From assembly GCA_902556405.1 (NCBI GenBank), contig CACDWF010000002.1:97421-161420 (forward strand): 64,000 nt of DNA. Reading direction: 5' to 3'. Made by a program: the position numbers and the translations under genes. Below, in pieces: positions 37,143 to 46,599 of this stretch. How positions within the stretch are numbered: the stretch's first letter is position 1; each line of letters begins with the position of its first letter. The notes beneath the pieces were generated by a model. The model made no database searches and was not told where the DNA came from. It saw only the letters and a list, made by a program, of their open reading frames with translations. The stretch comes from an uncultured Alphaproteobacteria bacterium. Its GTDB lineage: Bacteria > Pseudomonadota > Alphaproteobacteria > Rhodobacterales > Rhodobacteraceae.

Positions 37143-38944
37143 TGGAAGACCTAGTTTCAATAAATAATTTGAATATAGAGGCAAGGACAAGAGCCGGCAC
37201 TCTAAAAGTGGTAAATGATCTCTCTTTTACGATAAAAAAAAGTGAGACTTTGTGTGTTGTCGGAGAGTCTGGATGTGGAAAATCGGTAACAGCATTGTCC
37301 TTGATGAGCTTATTACCTGAGGGAATATTAAAGGTTTCGTCAGGAGATATCTTATTCGACAATACTAACCTAGCTCAATTATCAGAGGCAGAGCTTGAGG
37401 GAATAAGAGGCAATGAGATTTCAATGATATTTCAGGAGCCGATGACTTCTCTCAATCCTCTTTTTACAGTTGGAGAACAGGTTTCAGAAGTTATCAGGCG
37501 GCATAAAAATCTCAATAAAGAAAAAGCATGGGTGAGTGCGGTAGAATTACTAGATGCTGTAAAAATTCCCAATCCAGATAAAAGAGCTTTTGATTATCCT
37601 TTTCAGCTTTCTGGTGGACAACGACAAAGAGTTATGATCGCAATTGCGTTGGCGTGTCAGCCAAAAATCTTGATCGCGGATGAGCCAACAACAGCTTTGG
37701 ACGTGACCATTCAAGCAGAAATACTCGCTTTAATAAATCGATTGAAGGAAGAAACAGGTACTGCAGTAATGTTTATTACGCATGATATGGCGGTTGTAGC
37801 CCAAATGGCGGATCGTGTTGTGGTTATGCATCCAGGTAAAAAAGTCGAAGAGGGAACCGTACATGAGATTTTTAATAATCCCCAGCATGAGTATACGAAG
37901 TCCCTCTTAGCAGCCGTTCCAAAACTTGGAGAGATGGCAAGCAAGAAATACCCCGAACCTATGCGGTTAGTTGGGGAGAAAAAGCCAAAGGCCTTAAAAC
38001 CTATTATTGGAACGAATGAGCCCCTGCTTAAAGTGAATAATCTAGTAACCCGCTACCCGGTTAAAGGGGGTGTTTTGAGGAGAACGGTAGCACGCGTGCA
38101 TGCCGTTGAGGATGTATCTTTTACTATCATGAAAGGAAAGACACTCTCTCTTGTAGGGGAGTCAGGGTGTGGTAAGTCAACGGTGGGACGATCGCTCATT
38201 CGATTGGTAGAGCCCACATCAGGGGATGTGAATTTAGACGGTCAGAATATTCTATCATTAAATCCAAAGGATATGCGGAAAGCTCGCAGTAACATCCAGA
38301 TGGTCTTTCAAGATCCTTTCTCATCATTAAATCCGCAACGACCACTTTTTGATCAAGTGGCGGAACCATTGCGTAATTATGGGACAGTGAAGCGTGAAGT
38401 ATTGCAGGAGAAGATTGGGGATCTCTTTGATCGTGTAAAGTTACCACGAAGTTTTATGCAACGCTATCCACATCAACTTTCGGGTGGTCAGCGTCAGCGG
38501 ATAGCAATTGCGCGTGCATTAGCGCTTAATCCTAAGCTGATCATAGCGGATGAGGCGGTGAGTGCATTGGATGTGTCGGTACAAGCGCAAGTATTAAATT
38601 TAATGATGGAATTGCAAGTTGATTTGGGTCTTTCCTTTTTATTCATCAGCCATGATATGGCCGTTGTTGAACGAGTAAGTCATGATGTTGGTGTTATGTA
38701 TCTAGGACGTTTGGTAGAAATAGGACCTCGACCATCAATCTTTCGTAACCCGCAACATCCCTATACTCAGGATTTATTAAAAGCGGTACCTATTGCGGAC
38801 CCAGACAAGAGGAAGTCGGAAAGAGATTTAAACTTTAAACCTCTTCCATCACCTATTCATGATTTGACGCATAATCCGGCGCCTTCAGAATATAAAGAGG
38901 TAGCAAAAAATCACTTTGTGTTAACAACGGATTGTGGGTACTAA
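37142..38944 (+). CDS. ABC transporter ATP-binding protein with two nucleotide-binding domains (DppD-DppF fusion type)
   Basis: A 600-residue ATPase carrying both domains of a peptide-type importer. Each half has Walker A GESGCGKS and signature LSGGQRQR (first near residues 40 and 158; second near residues 338 and 444), plus C-terminal oligopeptide tails ([16 protein letters not shown] and [15 protein letters not shown]). Architecture matches GsiA-like fused ATPases. From about 38074 onward the base use shifts: by hand I count 18 CGN and 4 AGR arginine codons, while the first half is mixed and neighbours favour AGA. The second half may have a separate recent history. Confidence 0.95.
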   Translation: MEDLVSINNLNIEARTRAGTLKVVNDLSFTIKKSETLCVVGESGCGKSVTALSLMSLLPEGILKVSSGDILFDNTNLAQLSEAELEGIRGNEISMIFQEPMTSLNPLFTVGEQVSEVIRRHKNLNKEKAWVSAVELLDAVKIPNPDKRAFDYPFQLSGGQRQRVMIAIALACQPKILIADEPTTALDVTIQAEILALINRLKEETGTAVMFITHDMAVVAQMADRVVVMHPGKKVEEGTVHEIFNNPQHEYTKSLLAAVPKLGEMASKKYPEPMRLVGEKKPKALKPIIGTNEPLLKVNNLVTRYPVKGGVLRRTVARVHAVEDVSFTIMKGKTLSLVGESGCGKSTVGRSLIRLVEPTSGDVNLDGQNILSLNPKDMRKARSNIQMVFQDPFSSLNPQRPLFDQVAEPLRNYGTVKREVLQEKIGDLFDRVKLPRSFMQRYPHQLSGGQRQRIAIARALALNPKLIIADEAVSALDVSVQAQVLNLMMELQVDLGLSFLFISHDMAVVERVSHDVGVMYLGRLVEIGPRPSIFRNPQHPYTQDLLKAVPIADPDKRKSERDLNFKPLPSPIHDLTHNPAPSEYKEVAKNHFVLTTDCGY

Positions 38945-38960
38945 AATTTAAATTAAGAAA

Positions 38961-39947
38961 GTGGATATAATGCAGAGTATGTTTAATAACATCAGTCGGG
39001 CCCGTGAGGTATTACAAGGAAAAATTGTAAATACACCAATGCTTAAATTGAATGAGGATGATCTTCAGAAAATTCTGCCTGAGAATGCCGATGTGTTGAT
39101 AAAACTAGAATTATTTCAGCAAACGGGCTCGTTTAAGGCGAGAGGTGTCGCTATTGGACTGGAGACTCTAGAGGAAGATAAAAAAGCACAAGGTATTGTA
39201 ACTGTCACGGGGGGAAATCATGGCATTGCTACTGCTTGGGGTGCAAGTCAATACAATATTTCTGCAAAAATTATTATGCCAAAGACTGCAGATCCATTTA
39301 GAATTGACAAATGCCGTAGCCTTGGTGCGGAAGTAATACTTGCTGAAAATGTTGACGATGCCTTTGCAAAATTAGACGAAATCGAAAAGGATGAAAACCG
39401 TGTTGTGCTTCACCCATTTAATCAAGAAAACATGATAATTGGTTCAGCTACTTGCTGTGCTGAGATTATAGACCAGATGGGTGATATTGACATATTAATT
39501 ATTCCGATCGGTGGGGGTGGTCTGATAGCGGGTATGGCGCATTATCTTGAACAAATTAATTCGTCTGTTGAATTATTAGGTATCGAACCTACAGGAGCGG
39601 ATAGTTTTGCACAAAGCTTGGAAAATAATAGTGCGGTAAGAATTAATAAAGTGAACACGATAGCTGACAGCTTAGGCGCTCCAATGGCCATGGACTTTTC
39701 TTTCAACATCGCAAAAAAGAGAGTGAATCAAGTTGAAAAAGTTACTGATGATGAAATACGAAGAGCAATGATTACCATGAGAGATAGGCTTGGATTTATT
39801 GTTGAACCAGCTTGCGCAACCTCTTTGGCTGGACTGATAGAGCGATATAAAAAAAAGTGTGAAGGTAAAAAAGTTGGAATAATTGCTTGTGGCTCAAATA
39901 TTTCTTTCGAAAGATATAATGAAATACTAAAAGACTATAAAGACTAA
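38961..39947 (+). CDS. PLP-dependent threonine/serine dehydratase-like protein
   Basis: A 328-residue fold-type II PLP enzyme. The Schiff-base lysine is in TGSFKARGVAIG, with TVTGGNHGIATAWGA and the phosphate loop PIGGGGLIAGMAHY. There is no C-terminal ACT regulatory domain, so it fits catabolic ammonia-lyases or serine racemase-like enzymes (related proteins act on hydroxy-amino acids or ureido compounds). The start may be GTG at 38961 or ATG at 38970. It is 16 bases after the importer ATPase and likely acts on the imported compound. Confidence 0.9.
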   Translation: MDIMQSMFNNISRAREVLQGKIVNTPMLKLNEDDLQKILPENADVLIKLELFQQTGSFKARGVAIGLETLEEDKKAQGIVTVTGGNHGIATAWGASQYNISAKIIMPKTADPFRIDKCRSLGAEVILAENVDDAFAKLDEIEKDENRVVLHPFNQENMIIGSATCCAEIIDQMGDIDILIIPIGGGGLIAGMAHYLEQINSSVELLGIEPTGADSFAQSLENNSAVRINKVNTIADSLGAPMAMDFSFNIAKKRVNQVEKVTDDEIRRAMITMRDRLGFIVEPACATSLAGLIERYKKKCEGKKVGIIACGSNISFERYNEILKDYKD

Positions 39948-40180
39948 CTCCACCACCTAAATAATCCAACTATCGCAGCACAGGAGTAAAAGAATTGTAA
40001 TAAAAGTATTCCACGATGACGATTTAAGTAGGCCCATACTCCAATTGAAATAGCAGAAACTAATAGTAAGAAAAACCCAATAACCTCCAAACCGAGGTTC
40101 AATGCTACAAATACTGAATAGAAAATTGCTGTGATTACCCCCAGCCATTCAAAAATATAATAATCCTTTTTTTTAATCAT
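39944..40180 (-). CDS. Small three-helix membrane protein
   Basis: A 78-residue hydrophobic protein with about three helices. The end LLLQFFYSCAAIVGLFRWWS, with spaced Gln, Tyr, Gly and Trp, resembles the PnuC vitamin-transporter helix pattern, but it is too short for a full carrier. The start overlaps the end of the acyl-CoA ligase (AATGATTAA), so the genes are coupled. Its 3' end overlaps the convergent dehydratase by 4 bases. I do not recognise a specific family. Confidence 0.65.
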   Translation of the reverse strand: MIKKKDYYIFEWLGVITAIFYSVFVALNLGLEVIGFFLLLVSAISIGVWAYLNRHRGILLLQFFYSCAAIVGLFRWWS

Positions 40181-41789
40181 TAGGCTTTCTCTTCTTTAAA
40201 CGAGTAAAGTTAAATACTCCGGTTAAGTTTCTGGGATCAATATCTGCCTCAAAGATCTTATGTTTTACAACTTTTTGGGTTCCAGTTACTGGAAGATCAT
40301 CCATGAATAAGATATAACCTGGGGCCTTGAAGTAAGCCATCTTTTCTATTGCATGATAGAAAAGCATTTCTGCTATCTCTTTAGATTTCTTCTTGCCCTT
40401 TTCAAGAACTACGCAGGCCATAACTTCTTCCTCTCTAATATCATCTTTCACTGCTATGCACGCAATCTTGGATACAAATTCTATTTCAAAGAGGCAGTTC
40501 TCGACTTCTGCTGCAGCAATATTTTCTCCAGAACGCCTAATAATATTTTTTGCTCGATCAACAAAGTACAACATTCCCGTTTTATCCATAGTCACCGTAT
40601 CACCAGTATGAAACCAACCATTTTTCCATGCTTCTTCAGTTTCTTTTTCTTTGTTCAGATACCCACTAAAAGCTCCCGCTCTTGGTGTTTTCTCTGAATG
40701 CCTGACAACCATTTCACCTGGCGTTCCTATCTCCACTTCCTGATCATTTTCATCTACTACTTTAACCTGAAGATCTTCTCGTGGTCTTCCCATTGCTCTA
40801 GTATGTATCTGCCTTGGTTCCTCGTTATTATAGAGCACTCGACACATTTCCGTCATACCCCAGCACTCGATCAGTGGAATGCCAAATCGAGTCTCAAATT
40901 CTTGGTGCAAGGCTGGTTCGACTCCTGCACCGAAGCCCACTTTCAATTTACCAAGAGATTCTTTTGTTGCTGACTGATCAGACAATAAAACAGCAATAAT
41001 AACACCCAAATAATGAAAAATTGTTGCTTCTGTCTCATTAATATCTTCCCACCAATTTGAAATACTGAAACGCTCTGGTTGAATGAGGCTATTCCCAGTA
41101 AGCATGGCTGCAAAAAAAGTAACTATACCAGCATTTATGTGGTAACTCGGCAAAGGATTCAAAATCTTATCTTTTCCAAAAGATAAACTTATTGGCGCTC
41201 CAATATTTGCATAGACTTCGCCACACATCAGCTCATATTCATGGGATAATATGCAACCCTTAGGTCTTCCTGTTGTTCCAGAAGTGTAGAGTAAACTTGC
41301 TTCAGTTTTCCCGTGGACCTGTGTTCCAGTATCAGATAAGGGCTTAAGAGGTTGAATAGTTTCAATTTCGTCATAGGTAACTATTGGAACGGAAAGATCT
41401 TTGTATGCTATGGCTGTTTTGAGCTGTTTCATATAATGCTCTGCACAAATTGCTAAGACGGAACCACTATCTGCCAGCAAATACGCTGTCTCGTCCGGAG
41501 AATAATCAGGATTTATGGGCACTATTGAAACTCCGATTTTATTAAGTGCTAGTTTGACCATATAATGTGCTGGTGTAGACCCTAGTAAAGTAGCAACGCG
41601 CAAATTGTTGCCATAGCCATTATCTAAAAAAATAGTCGATATCTTATTAGCTTTCTCAAACGTTTCTTGATAAGAGAAAGTCGTCATACCTTTTTGATTT
41701 CTTGAAGGAGATATTAAAAAGGGTGCAGAAGGTGTTTTTCTGCAAATATCTTCAAAGGATTTAAAAATGGTCAAATCTTGTTTATTCAT
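40173..41789 (-). CDS. AMP-forming acyl-CoA ligase (CaiC-like)
   Basis: Acyl-adenylate/thioester-forming enzyme of about 538 residues. The AMP-binding motif LLYTSGTTGRPKGCILSH, LIECWGMTEMCR and WFHTGDTVTMDKTGMLYFVDR, followed by IRRSGENIAAAEVENCL, show a full ANL enzyme. The closest named type is crotonobetaine/carnitine-CoA ligase; substrate is open. I prefer ATG at 41789 (MNKQDLTIF) to the TTG at 41843, because GGAA precedes it and the extra 18 residues are not family-like. Confidence 0.9.
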   Translation of the reverse strand: MNKQDLTIFKSFEDICRKTPSAPFLISPSRNQKGMTTFSYQETFEKANKISTIFLDNGYGNNLRVATLLGSTPAHYMVKLALNKIGVSIVPINPDYSPDETAYLLADSGSVLAICAEHYMKQLKTAIAYKDLSVPIVTYDEIETIQPLKPLSDTGTQVHGKTEASLLYTSGTTGRPKGCILSHEYELMCGEVYANIGAPISLSFGKDKILNPLPSYHINAGIVTFFAAMLTGNSLIQPERFSISNWWEDINETEATIFHYLGVIIAVLLSDQSATKESLGKLKVGFGAGVEPALHQEFETRFGIPLIECWGMTEMCRVLYNNEEPRQIHTRAMGRPREDLQVKVVDENDQEVEIGTPGEMVVRHSEKTPRAGAFSGYLNKEKETEEAWKNGWFHTGDTVTMDKTGMLYFVDRAKNIIRRSGENIAAAEVENCLFEIEFVSKIACIAVKDDIREEEVMACVVLEKGKKKSKEIAEMLFYHAIEKMAYFKAPGYILFMDDLPVTGTQKVVKHKIFEADIDPRNLTGVFNFTRLKKRKPND

Positions 41790-41943
41790 TTGAAAATTTC
41801 CGAACTTTAAATGATATCTATTGTTATTCTTACCTAACGGCAATAAGATTAATTAAAAGCTTTAATGGGGGAAAGACTTAATTTCATTATATCTTATTAT
41901 GACTCCACTTTCTTTTAATTGTAATTAAGTTTTAAAGGGATTT

Positions 41944-43626
41944 ATGAATAAAATTCAAAAGATCAAGAAAGGGAAACGAGACTTTTTTTCCCCTAAGGGT
42001 AGGCAAGTAGATGATCTAGCTCTGGACAGGATTAAATCCATCTTAGCTGACCTGGAAATAAGAAGAGATCTTCTCATAGAGGCACTGCACAAAGTTCAAG
42101 ATGCCTATGGATACATTAGTGCTGGAGACATGGCGGCATTGGCAGATATTTTCAAATTATCTCAAGCTGAGGTTTATGAGGTAGGGAGTTTTTATCATCA
42201 TTTTAAAATTGTAAAAGAGGATGGGAAGAAACCCAATAAATCAAAATTAAGAATTTGTGATGGGTTATCATGTGAAATGGCTGGTGCACATGAACTTTTT
42301 GACTTAGTGAAAGATGAATTATCAGCTGAAAAAATTGAGATTGAAAAAGTCCCCTGTATCGGTCGATGTGCTTCAGCACCTGCCGCACGGTTTAACAGTT
42401 TACCAGTCGATAATATGAACATAAAAAAGGTGAAAGAAATACACCGTGATGGAATGTCGTATGTCCTTAAGTTACCTCAATACGAGAATCTTAATGAGTA
42501 TGTTAGTAGGGGTGGATACCGAACACTTAATAAAATAAAAAAAGGGGAACTAAAATCAGAAAACCTTATTAAATTGATTTCTGACTCTAAACTAAGAGGT
42601 TTAGGCGGTGCAGGGTTCCCCGCAGGTAAAAAATGGGAAATTGTTAGGTCTTTTGAAGGACCACGTTTGATGACTGTGAACGGAGACGAAGGAGAGCCGG
42701 GCACATTTAAGGATAGGTTTTGGTTAGAAAGAAGACCTCATCAGATGTTGGAGGGGACCTTGATTGCGGCTCATATCGTTGAATGTGAAAAAATTTACAT
42801 TTATATGCGTGATGAATATCCAGAGGTATTAGAAATATTAAAAAGAGAAATAAATGCAATTGAAAAAGAAAATATTGCAGATATTTCTATTGAACTGAGA
42901 CGAGGCGCTGGCGCATATATTTGTGGCGAAGAGAGTGCGATGATAGAAAGCATAGAAGGTAAAAGGGGCTTGCCAAGACATAGACCGCCATATATCGCTG
43001 AGGTGGGGTTATTTGGAAGACCTACGCTAAATCATAATATAGAGACTTTAAACTGGCTTCCTGAAATAATTGAAAATGGGGTTGACTGGTTTAAAAGAAA
43101 GGGGTGGAACGAGGATCATAGTGGCGTGAGATCTTTTTCAGTGTCAGGTCGAGTAAAAATTCCTGGAGTAAAAATTGCTCCAGCAGGCATACCTCTTCAA
43201 CAGCTAATAGTCGACTATTGTGGGGGAATGCAAGACGGGCACACATTAAAGGCATTCTTCCCTGGTGGAGCCTCTGGGGGAATACTTCCAGCCAATCTAG
43301 CATCACTACCACTCGATTTTGGAATTTTTGAAGAGTATGGGGGGTTCATTGGCTCCCATGCAATAGTGATATTATCTGATCAAGATAATATCAAAGAGGC
43401 AGCCTTGAACACTATGCGTTTTTTTAAACATGAAAGTTGTGGGCAATGTACGCCGTGTAGATCTGGTACGGACAAAATGATTAGTCTACTAGAAGATAAC
43501 AATAAGGAATTAGATCTCTATAACGCTCTTATCAAGGTTATGAGTGACAGTTCAATTTGTGGGCTAGGCCAAGCGGCTAGCAATTGTGTATCTCATCTAA
43601 TTAAATATTTTCCAGAGGAGTTTTGA
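41944..43626 (+). CDS. NAD-dependent formate dehydrogenase beta subunit (NuoE-NuoF fusion)
   Basis: Diaphorase subunit that passes electrons from formate to NAD+. Residues 1-155 are NuoE-like with the [2Fe-2S] cysteines C105, C110, C138 and C142. The rest is NuoF-like: RGLGGAGFPAGKKW (NADH/FMN site), GDEGEPGTFKDR, GAGAYICGEESAM and a [4Fe-4S] site with C499, C502, C505 and C539. The 560 residues and fused layout match the tungsten/molybdenum FDH1 beta chain of methylotrophs. It precedes the catalytic chain with no gap. AAAGGGA lies just before the ATG. Confidence 0.94.
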   Translation: MNKIQKIKKGKRDFFSPKGRQVDDLALDRIKSILADLEIRRDLLIEALHKVQDAYGYISAGDMAALADIFKLSQAEVYEVGSFYHHFKIVKEDGKKPNKSKLRICDGLSCEMAGAHELFDLVKDELSAEKIEIEKVPCIGRCASAPAARFNSLPVDNMNIKKVKEIHRDGMSYVLKLPQYENLNEYVSRGGYRTLNKIKKGELKSENLIKLISDSKLRGLGGAGFPAGKKWEIVRSFEGPRLMTVNGDEGEPGTFKDRFWLERRPHQMLEGTLIAAHIVECEKIYIYMRDEYPEVLEILKREINAIEKENIADISIELRRGAGAYICGEESAMIESIEGKRGLPRHRPPYIAEVGLFGRPTLNHNIETLNWLPEIIENGVDWFKRKGWNEDHSGVRSFSVSGRVKIPGVKIAPAGIPLQQLIVDYCGGMQDGHTLKAFFPGGASGGILPANLASLPLDFGIFEEYGGFIGSHAIVILSDQDNIKEAALNTMRFFKHESCGQCTPCRSGTDKMISLLEDNNKELDLYNALIKVMSDSSICGLGQAASNCVSHLIKYFPEEF

Positions 43627-43628
43627 TT

Positions 43629-46445
43629 ATGAGCCTCGATAATCCAACGACTAGTGAAAAAATACTTTTTACTTTAGATGGCAAAGGTGTGGAAGCGAGT
43701 GAAGGAGAGACCATTTGGCAAGTTGCTAAGAGATATGGAGTGACTATTCCACATCTTTGTTGGAAAGATGCTCCTGGGTATAGAGCAGATGGAAATTGCC
43801 GAGCATGTATGGTTGAAATAGAAGGGGAAAGAGTTTTAGCGGCTTCTTGTGTTAGAATGCCTTCAGAAGGAATGTCGGTCATATCACAAGGAGAAAGGGT
43901 CAATAGTAATAGGAAAATTGTTTTTGACCTCCTTGCATCAGACATGCCGATTAAAGAGCAGAGCCCAGACCCAGAAGCCCATTTCTGGACACAAGCGAAA
44001 AATGCAGATTTTGATAGCCCATCTTTTCCAAGCAGTAAACCAGGAGCAAAAAACGAAATTCCTGTAGACAGCATATTTCGTGACGCTTCACACCCATCGA
44101 TTGCAGTTAATCTTGACGCGTGCATAGCTTGTGGTCTTTGTGAAAGAGCTTGTAAGGAAGTTCAGGTTAATGATGTCATTGGTATGGCTAAAAGAGGTAT
44201 TGATACAGTTCCTGTTTTTGATATAGAGGACCCTATTGGAGCTTCCTCTTGTGTAGCATGTGGAGAATGTGTTCAGGCTTGCCCCACGGGTGCCTTAATG
44301 GAAAAGTCTTTGATGAATGCGGAGTCAACTAAAAGAATAGCCTACCCAGAAAAAAAGATTGAAAGCGTTTGTCCATTTTGTGGGGTTGGATGTCGTACTG
44401 AGGTAAGTGTAAAAGAAAATCGGATAATAAAGGTCGATGGCATTCAAGGTCCCGCAAATAGGGGTAAACTGTGTGTCAAGGGAAGGTTTGGAATGGACTA
44501 TGTTATGCATCCTGAACGACTTACAAAACCTTTAATAAGAAGGCCAGGTATCGAAAAGGAACCGGACTGCGCATACAATTTTTCGGATATGAATAAAATT
44601 TTCAGAGAAGCAACATGGGAAGAAGCACTAGATTTAGCCGCTTCAAAATTTTTGAAGATACTTGAGCAAAAAGGAGGCCAGGCGCTTAGTGGCTTTGGGT
44701 CAGCTAAAGGAACAAATGAAGAGGCTTATTTATTCCAAAAATTTATAAGACAAGGCTTCGGCACTAATAATGTCGATCATTGTACAAGGCTATGCCATGC
44801 TTCAAGTGTTGCTGCTCTTATGGAAGGAATTGGGTCAGGAGCAGTATCAGCGCCTTTCACGGCTGCAGATGACAGTGACTGTATTATGATAATAGGAGCA
44901 AGGCCGGAACAGAACCATCCGGTTGCCGCAACGTACTTTAAACAGGCAGCCAAAAACGGTAAAAAATTAATTGTTATGGATCCGAGAAAACAGGGTTTAA
45001 TGCGTTTAGCAAGCCATCCTGTGGTATTCAATGCTGGTCGCGATGTTGCAATGCTTAATGCAATAATTAATGTAATTATTGAGGAAAACTTATATGACAC
45101 ACAATATATTCAAGCGAATGTGGACGGTTTTCAATCTTTGGCAGAGAACGTTAAGGATTTCACTCCAGAGGCAATGGAAGAAGTCAGTGGAGTTAAGGCA
45201 GAGTACATAAAAGAAATTGCACGAACATATGCTACCTCAAACAACAGTATAATTTTCTGGGGGATGGGTATCAGTCAGCACGTTCATGGAACTGACAATG
45301 CCCGATGTCTTATCGCTTTATCGTTAATCACAGGTCAAATTGGAAGGAAAGGAACCGGGCTTCATCCTTTGAGAGGACAAAATAACGTTCAAGGCGCTTC
45401 TGACGCTGGTCTCATCCCCATAACATATCCCGACTACAAGTCAGTCGAGAATTCAGATATGCGTAAGCATTATGAAGATGCTTGGGGAAGGTCTTTGGAT
45501 CCTGTTAAAGGACTTACCGTAGTTGAAATAATGAATGCAATAAATGATGGCGATATATCCGGGATGTATATTATGGGAGAAAATCCAGCTATGAGTGATC
45601 CGGACCAACGTCACGCTAGACAGGCTCTTTCAAAACTAGATAACCTAGTGGTTCAGGACATATTTTTTACTGAAACAGCTTGGTTTGCTGACATAATTTT
45701 CCCAGCCTCAGCTCAAGCAGAAAAGCTAGGTACATACACGAACTCTAATAGACAGATTCAATTAGGTCGACCTGTTTTAAAGATGCCGGGTGATGCGCGA
45801 CAAGATTGGGAGCTGATAGTTGATTTAGCCAAAAGATGCGGACTCAAATGGGAATATGACAGTGTTTCAGATGTTTACAAAGAGATGGCAGGTCATATGA
45901 GAAGTTTAGATAATATAAGCTGGGATCGGTTGGAGAAAGAGGGGTCAGTCTGCTATCCAAGCTTTGGTCCTGACTTGCCAGGAGAGGAGGTTATATTTTT
46001 CTCTGGGTTTCCAACCGAGACAGGAAAAGCTAAAATTGTGCCAACCGACCTACTTCCTCCAGATGAGTTGCCAGACGACAAATATCCATTTGTTTTAACC
46101 ACTGGTAGGGTACTAGAACATTGGCATACAGGTGCAATGACAAGAAGAGCATCTATGCTAGAAGCACAAGAGCCTATTCCGGTCGTAAGTATGCATCCAA
46201 GAGATGCAAAAATTCAGGGTTTCAAAAAGGGTGACTGGGTGTGTGTAAAAACGCGAAGGGGAGAAATTCGGCTTCAACTCAAGCTGGATAGGGATGTCAG
46301 TGAAGGAATGCTATTTATGCCATTTTGTTATGTTGAAGCGCCAGCAAACTTCTTAACTAATCCACAACTTGATCCATATGGAAAAATTCCTGAATTTAAG
46401 TTCTCGGCGGCACAAATAATTAGGTCAAAAAAAACAGCAAGCTAA
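43629..46445 (+). CDS. NAD-dependent formate dehydrogenase catalytic alpha subunit
   Basis: Molybdopterin (Mo or W) enzyme that oxidises formate to CO2. From the N-terminus: a [2Fe-2S] ferredoxin domain (HLCWKDAPGYRADGNCRAC), two [4Fe-4S] motifs (CIACGLCERAC and CVACGECVQACP), the cofactor-proximal cluster (VCPFCGVGC), then the bis-MGD fold. The active-site residue is Cys389 in CTRLCHASS, encoded TGC, not selenocysteine. I take ATG at 43629 because AGAGGAG lies 8 bases before it; a TTG at 43623 overlaps the beta-gene stop. FdhD and FdsD-like helpers are absent here. Confidence 0.95.
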   Translation: MSLDNPTTSEKILFTLDGKGVEASEGETIWQVAKRYGVTIPHLCWKDAPGYRADGNCRACMVEIEGERVLAASCVRMPSEGMSVISQGERVNSNRKIVFDLLASDMPIKEQSPDPEAHFWTQAKNADFDSPSFPSSKPGAKNEIPVDSIFRDASHPSIAVNLDACIACGLCERACKEVQVNDVIGMAKRGIDTVPVFDIEDPIGASSCVACGECVQACPTGALMEKSLMNAESTKRIAYPEKKIESVCPFCGVGCRTEVSVKENRIIKVDGIQGPANRGKLCVKGRFGMDYVMHPERLTKPLIRRPGIEKEPDCAYNFSDMNKIFREATWEEALDLAASKFLKILEQKGGQALSGFGSAKGTNEEAYLFQKFIRQGFGTNNVDHCTRLCHASSVAALMEGIGSGAVSAPFTAADDSDCIMIIGARPEQNHPVAATYFKQAAKNGKKLIVMDPRKQGLMRLASHPVVFNAGRDVAMLNAIINVIIEENLYDTQYIQANVDGFQSLAENVKDFTPEAMEEVSGVKAEYIKEIARTYATSNNSIIFWGMGISQHVHGTDNARCLIALSLITGQIGRKGTGLHPLRGQNNVQGASDAGLIPITYPDYKSVENSDMRKHYEDAWGRSLDPVKGLTVVEIMNAINDGDISGMYIMGENPAMSDPDQRHARQALSKLDNLVVQDIFFTETAWFADIIFPASAQAEKLGTYTNSNRQIQLGRPVLKMPGDARQDWELIVDLAKRCGLKWEYDSVSDVYKEMAGHMRSLDNISWDRLEKEGSVCYPSFGPDLPGEEVIFFSGFPTETGKAKIVPTDLLPPDELPDDKYPFVLTTGRVLEHWHTGAMTRRASMLEAQEPIPVVSMHPRDAKIQGFKKGDWVCVKTRRGEIRLQLKLDRDVSEGMLFMPFCYVEAPANFLTNPQLDPYGKIPEFKFSAAQIIRSKKTAS

Positions 46446-46484
46446 GTTTTGATTATTGTTTACTAAAAGATGATAAACCCTCTA

Positions 46485-46519
46485 GGACTTCGGTCCGATT
46501 TTATGATAGACTTCGTCTA
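46485..46519 (+). other. Two short hairpins before tRNA-Arg
   Basis: GGAC-TTCG-GTCC (46485-46496) and TAGAC-TTC-GTCTA (46507-46519) lie in tandem between the formate dehydrogenase and the tRNA. The first has a stable TTCG tetraloop and is followed by GATTTTA; it may be a weak terminator. The second ends 3 bases before the tRNA. Confidence 0.35.
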
Positions 46520-46522
46520 AGC

Positions 46523-46599
46523 GGTGACGTAGCTCAGCTGGATAGAGCACCAGATTTCGGCTCTGGGGGTCGAGGGTTCGAATCCTTCCGTCATCGCCA
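46523..46599 (+). tRNA. tRNA-Arg(TCG)
   Basis: A full cloverleaf can be folded: acceptor GGTGACG with CGTCATC, D-stem GCTC/GAGC, anticodon stem CCAGA/TCTGG with loop TTTCGGC (anticodon TCG, G37), T-arm GAGGG-TTCGAAT-CCTTC, discriminator G and encoded CCA. It reads CGA. The stop codon of the convergent methyltransferase gene begins at the next base. Confidence 0.93.

Noticed and set aside
37142..38944. Two ATPase genes joined by a sequencing error
   Set aside because: The frame is continuous through a normal linker, and fused DppD-DppF type ATPases are a known layout.
41930..41943. Operator before the formate dehydrogenase genes (TTAATT-GT-AATTAA)
   Set aside because: The palindrome just upstream has only A and T arms of six bases, which is likely by chance in this AT-rich DNA.
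44790..44800. Possible selenocysteine in the formate dehydrogenase active site
   Set aside because: The codon at the active site is TGC (Cys389) and the frame has no internal TGA.
46523..46599. Integration hotspot with a mobile element at the tRNA
   Set aside because: No integrase, no repeated tRNA end and no odd cargo nearby.
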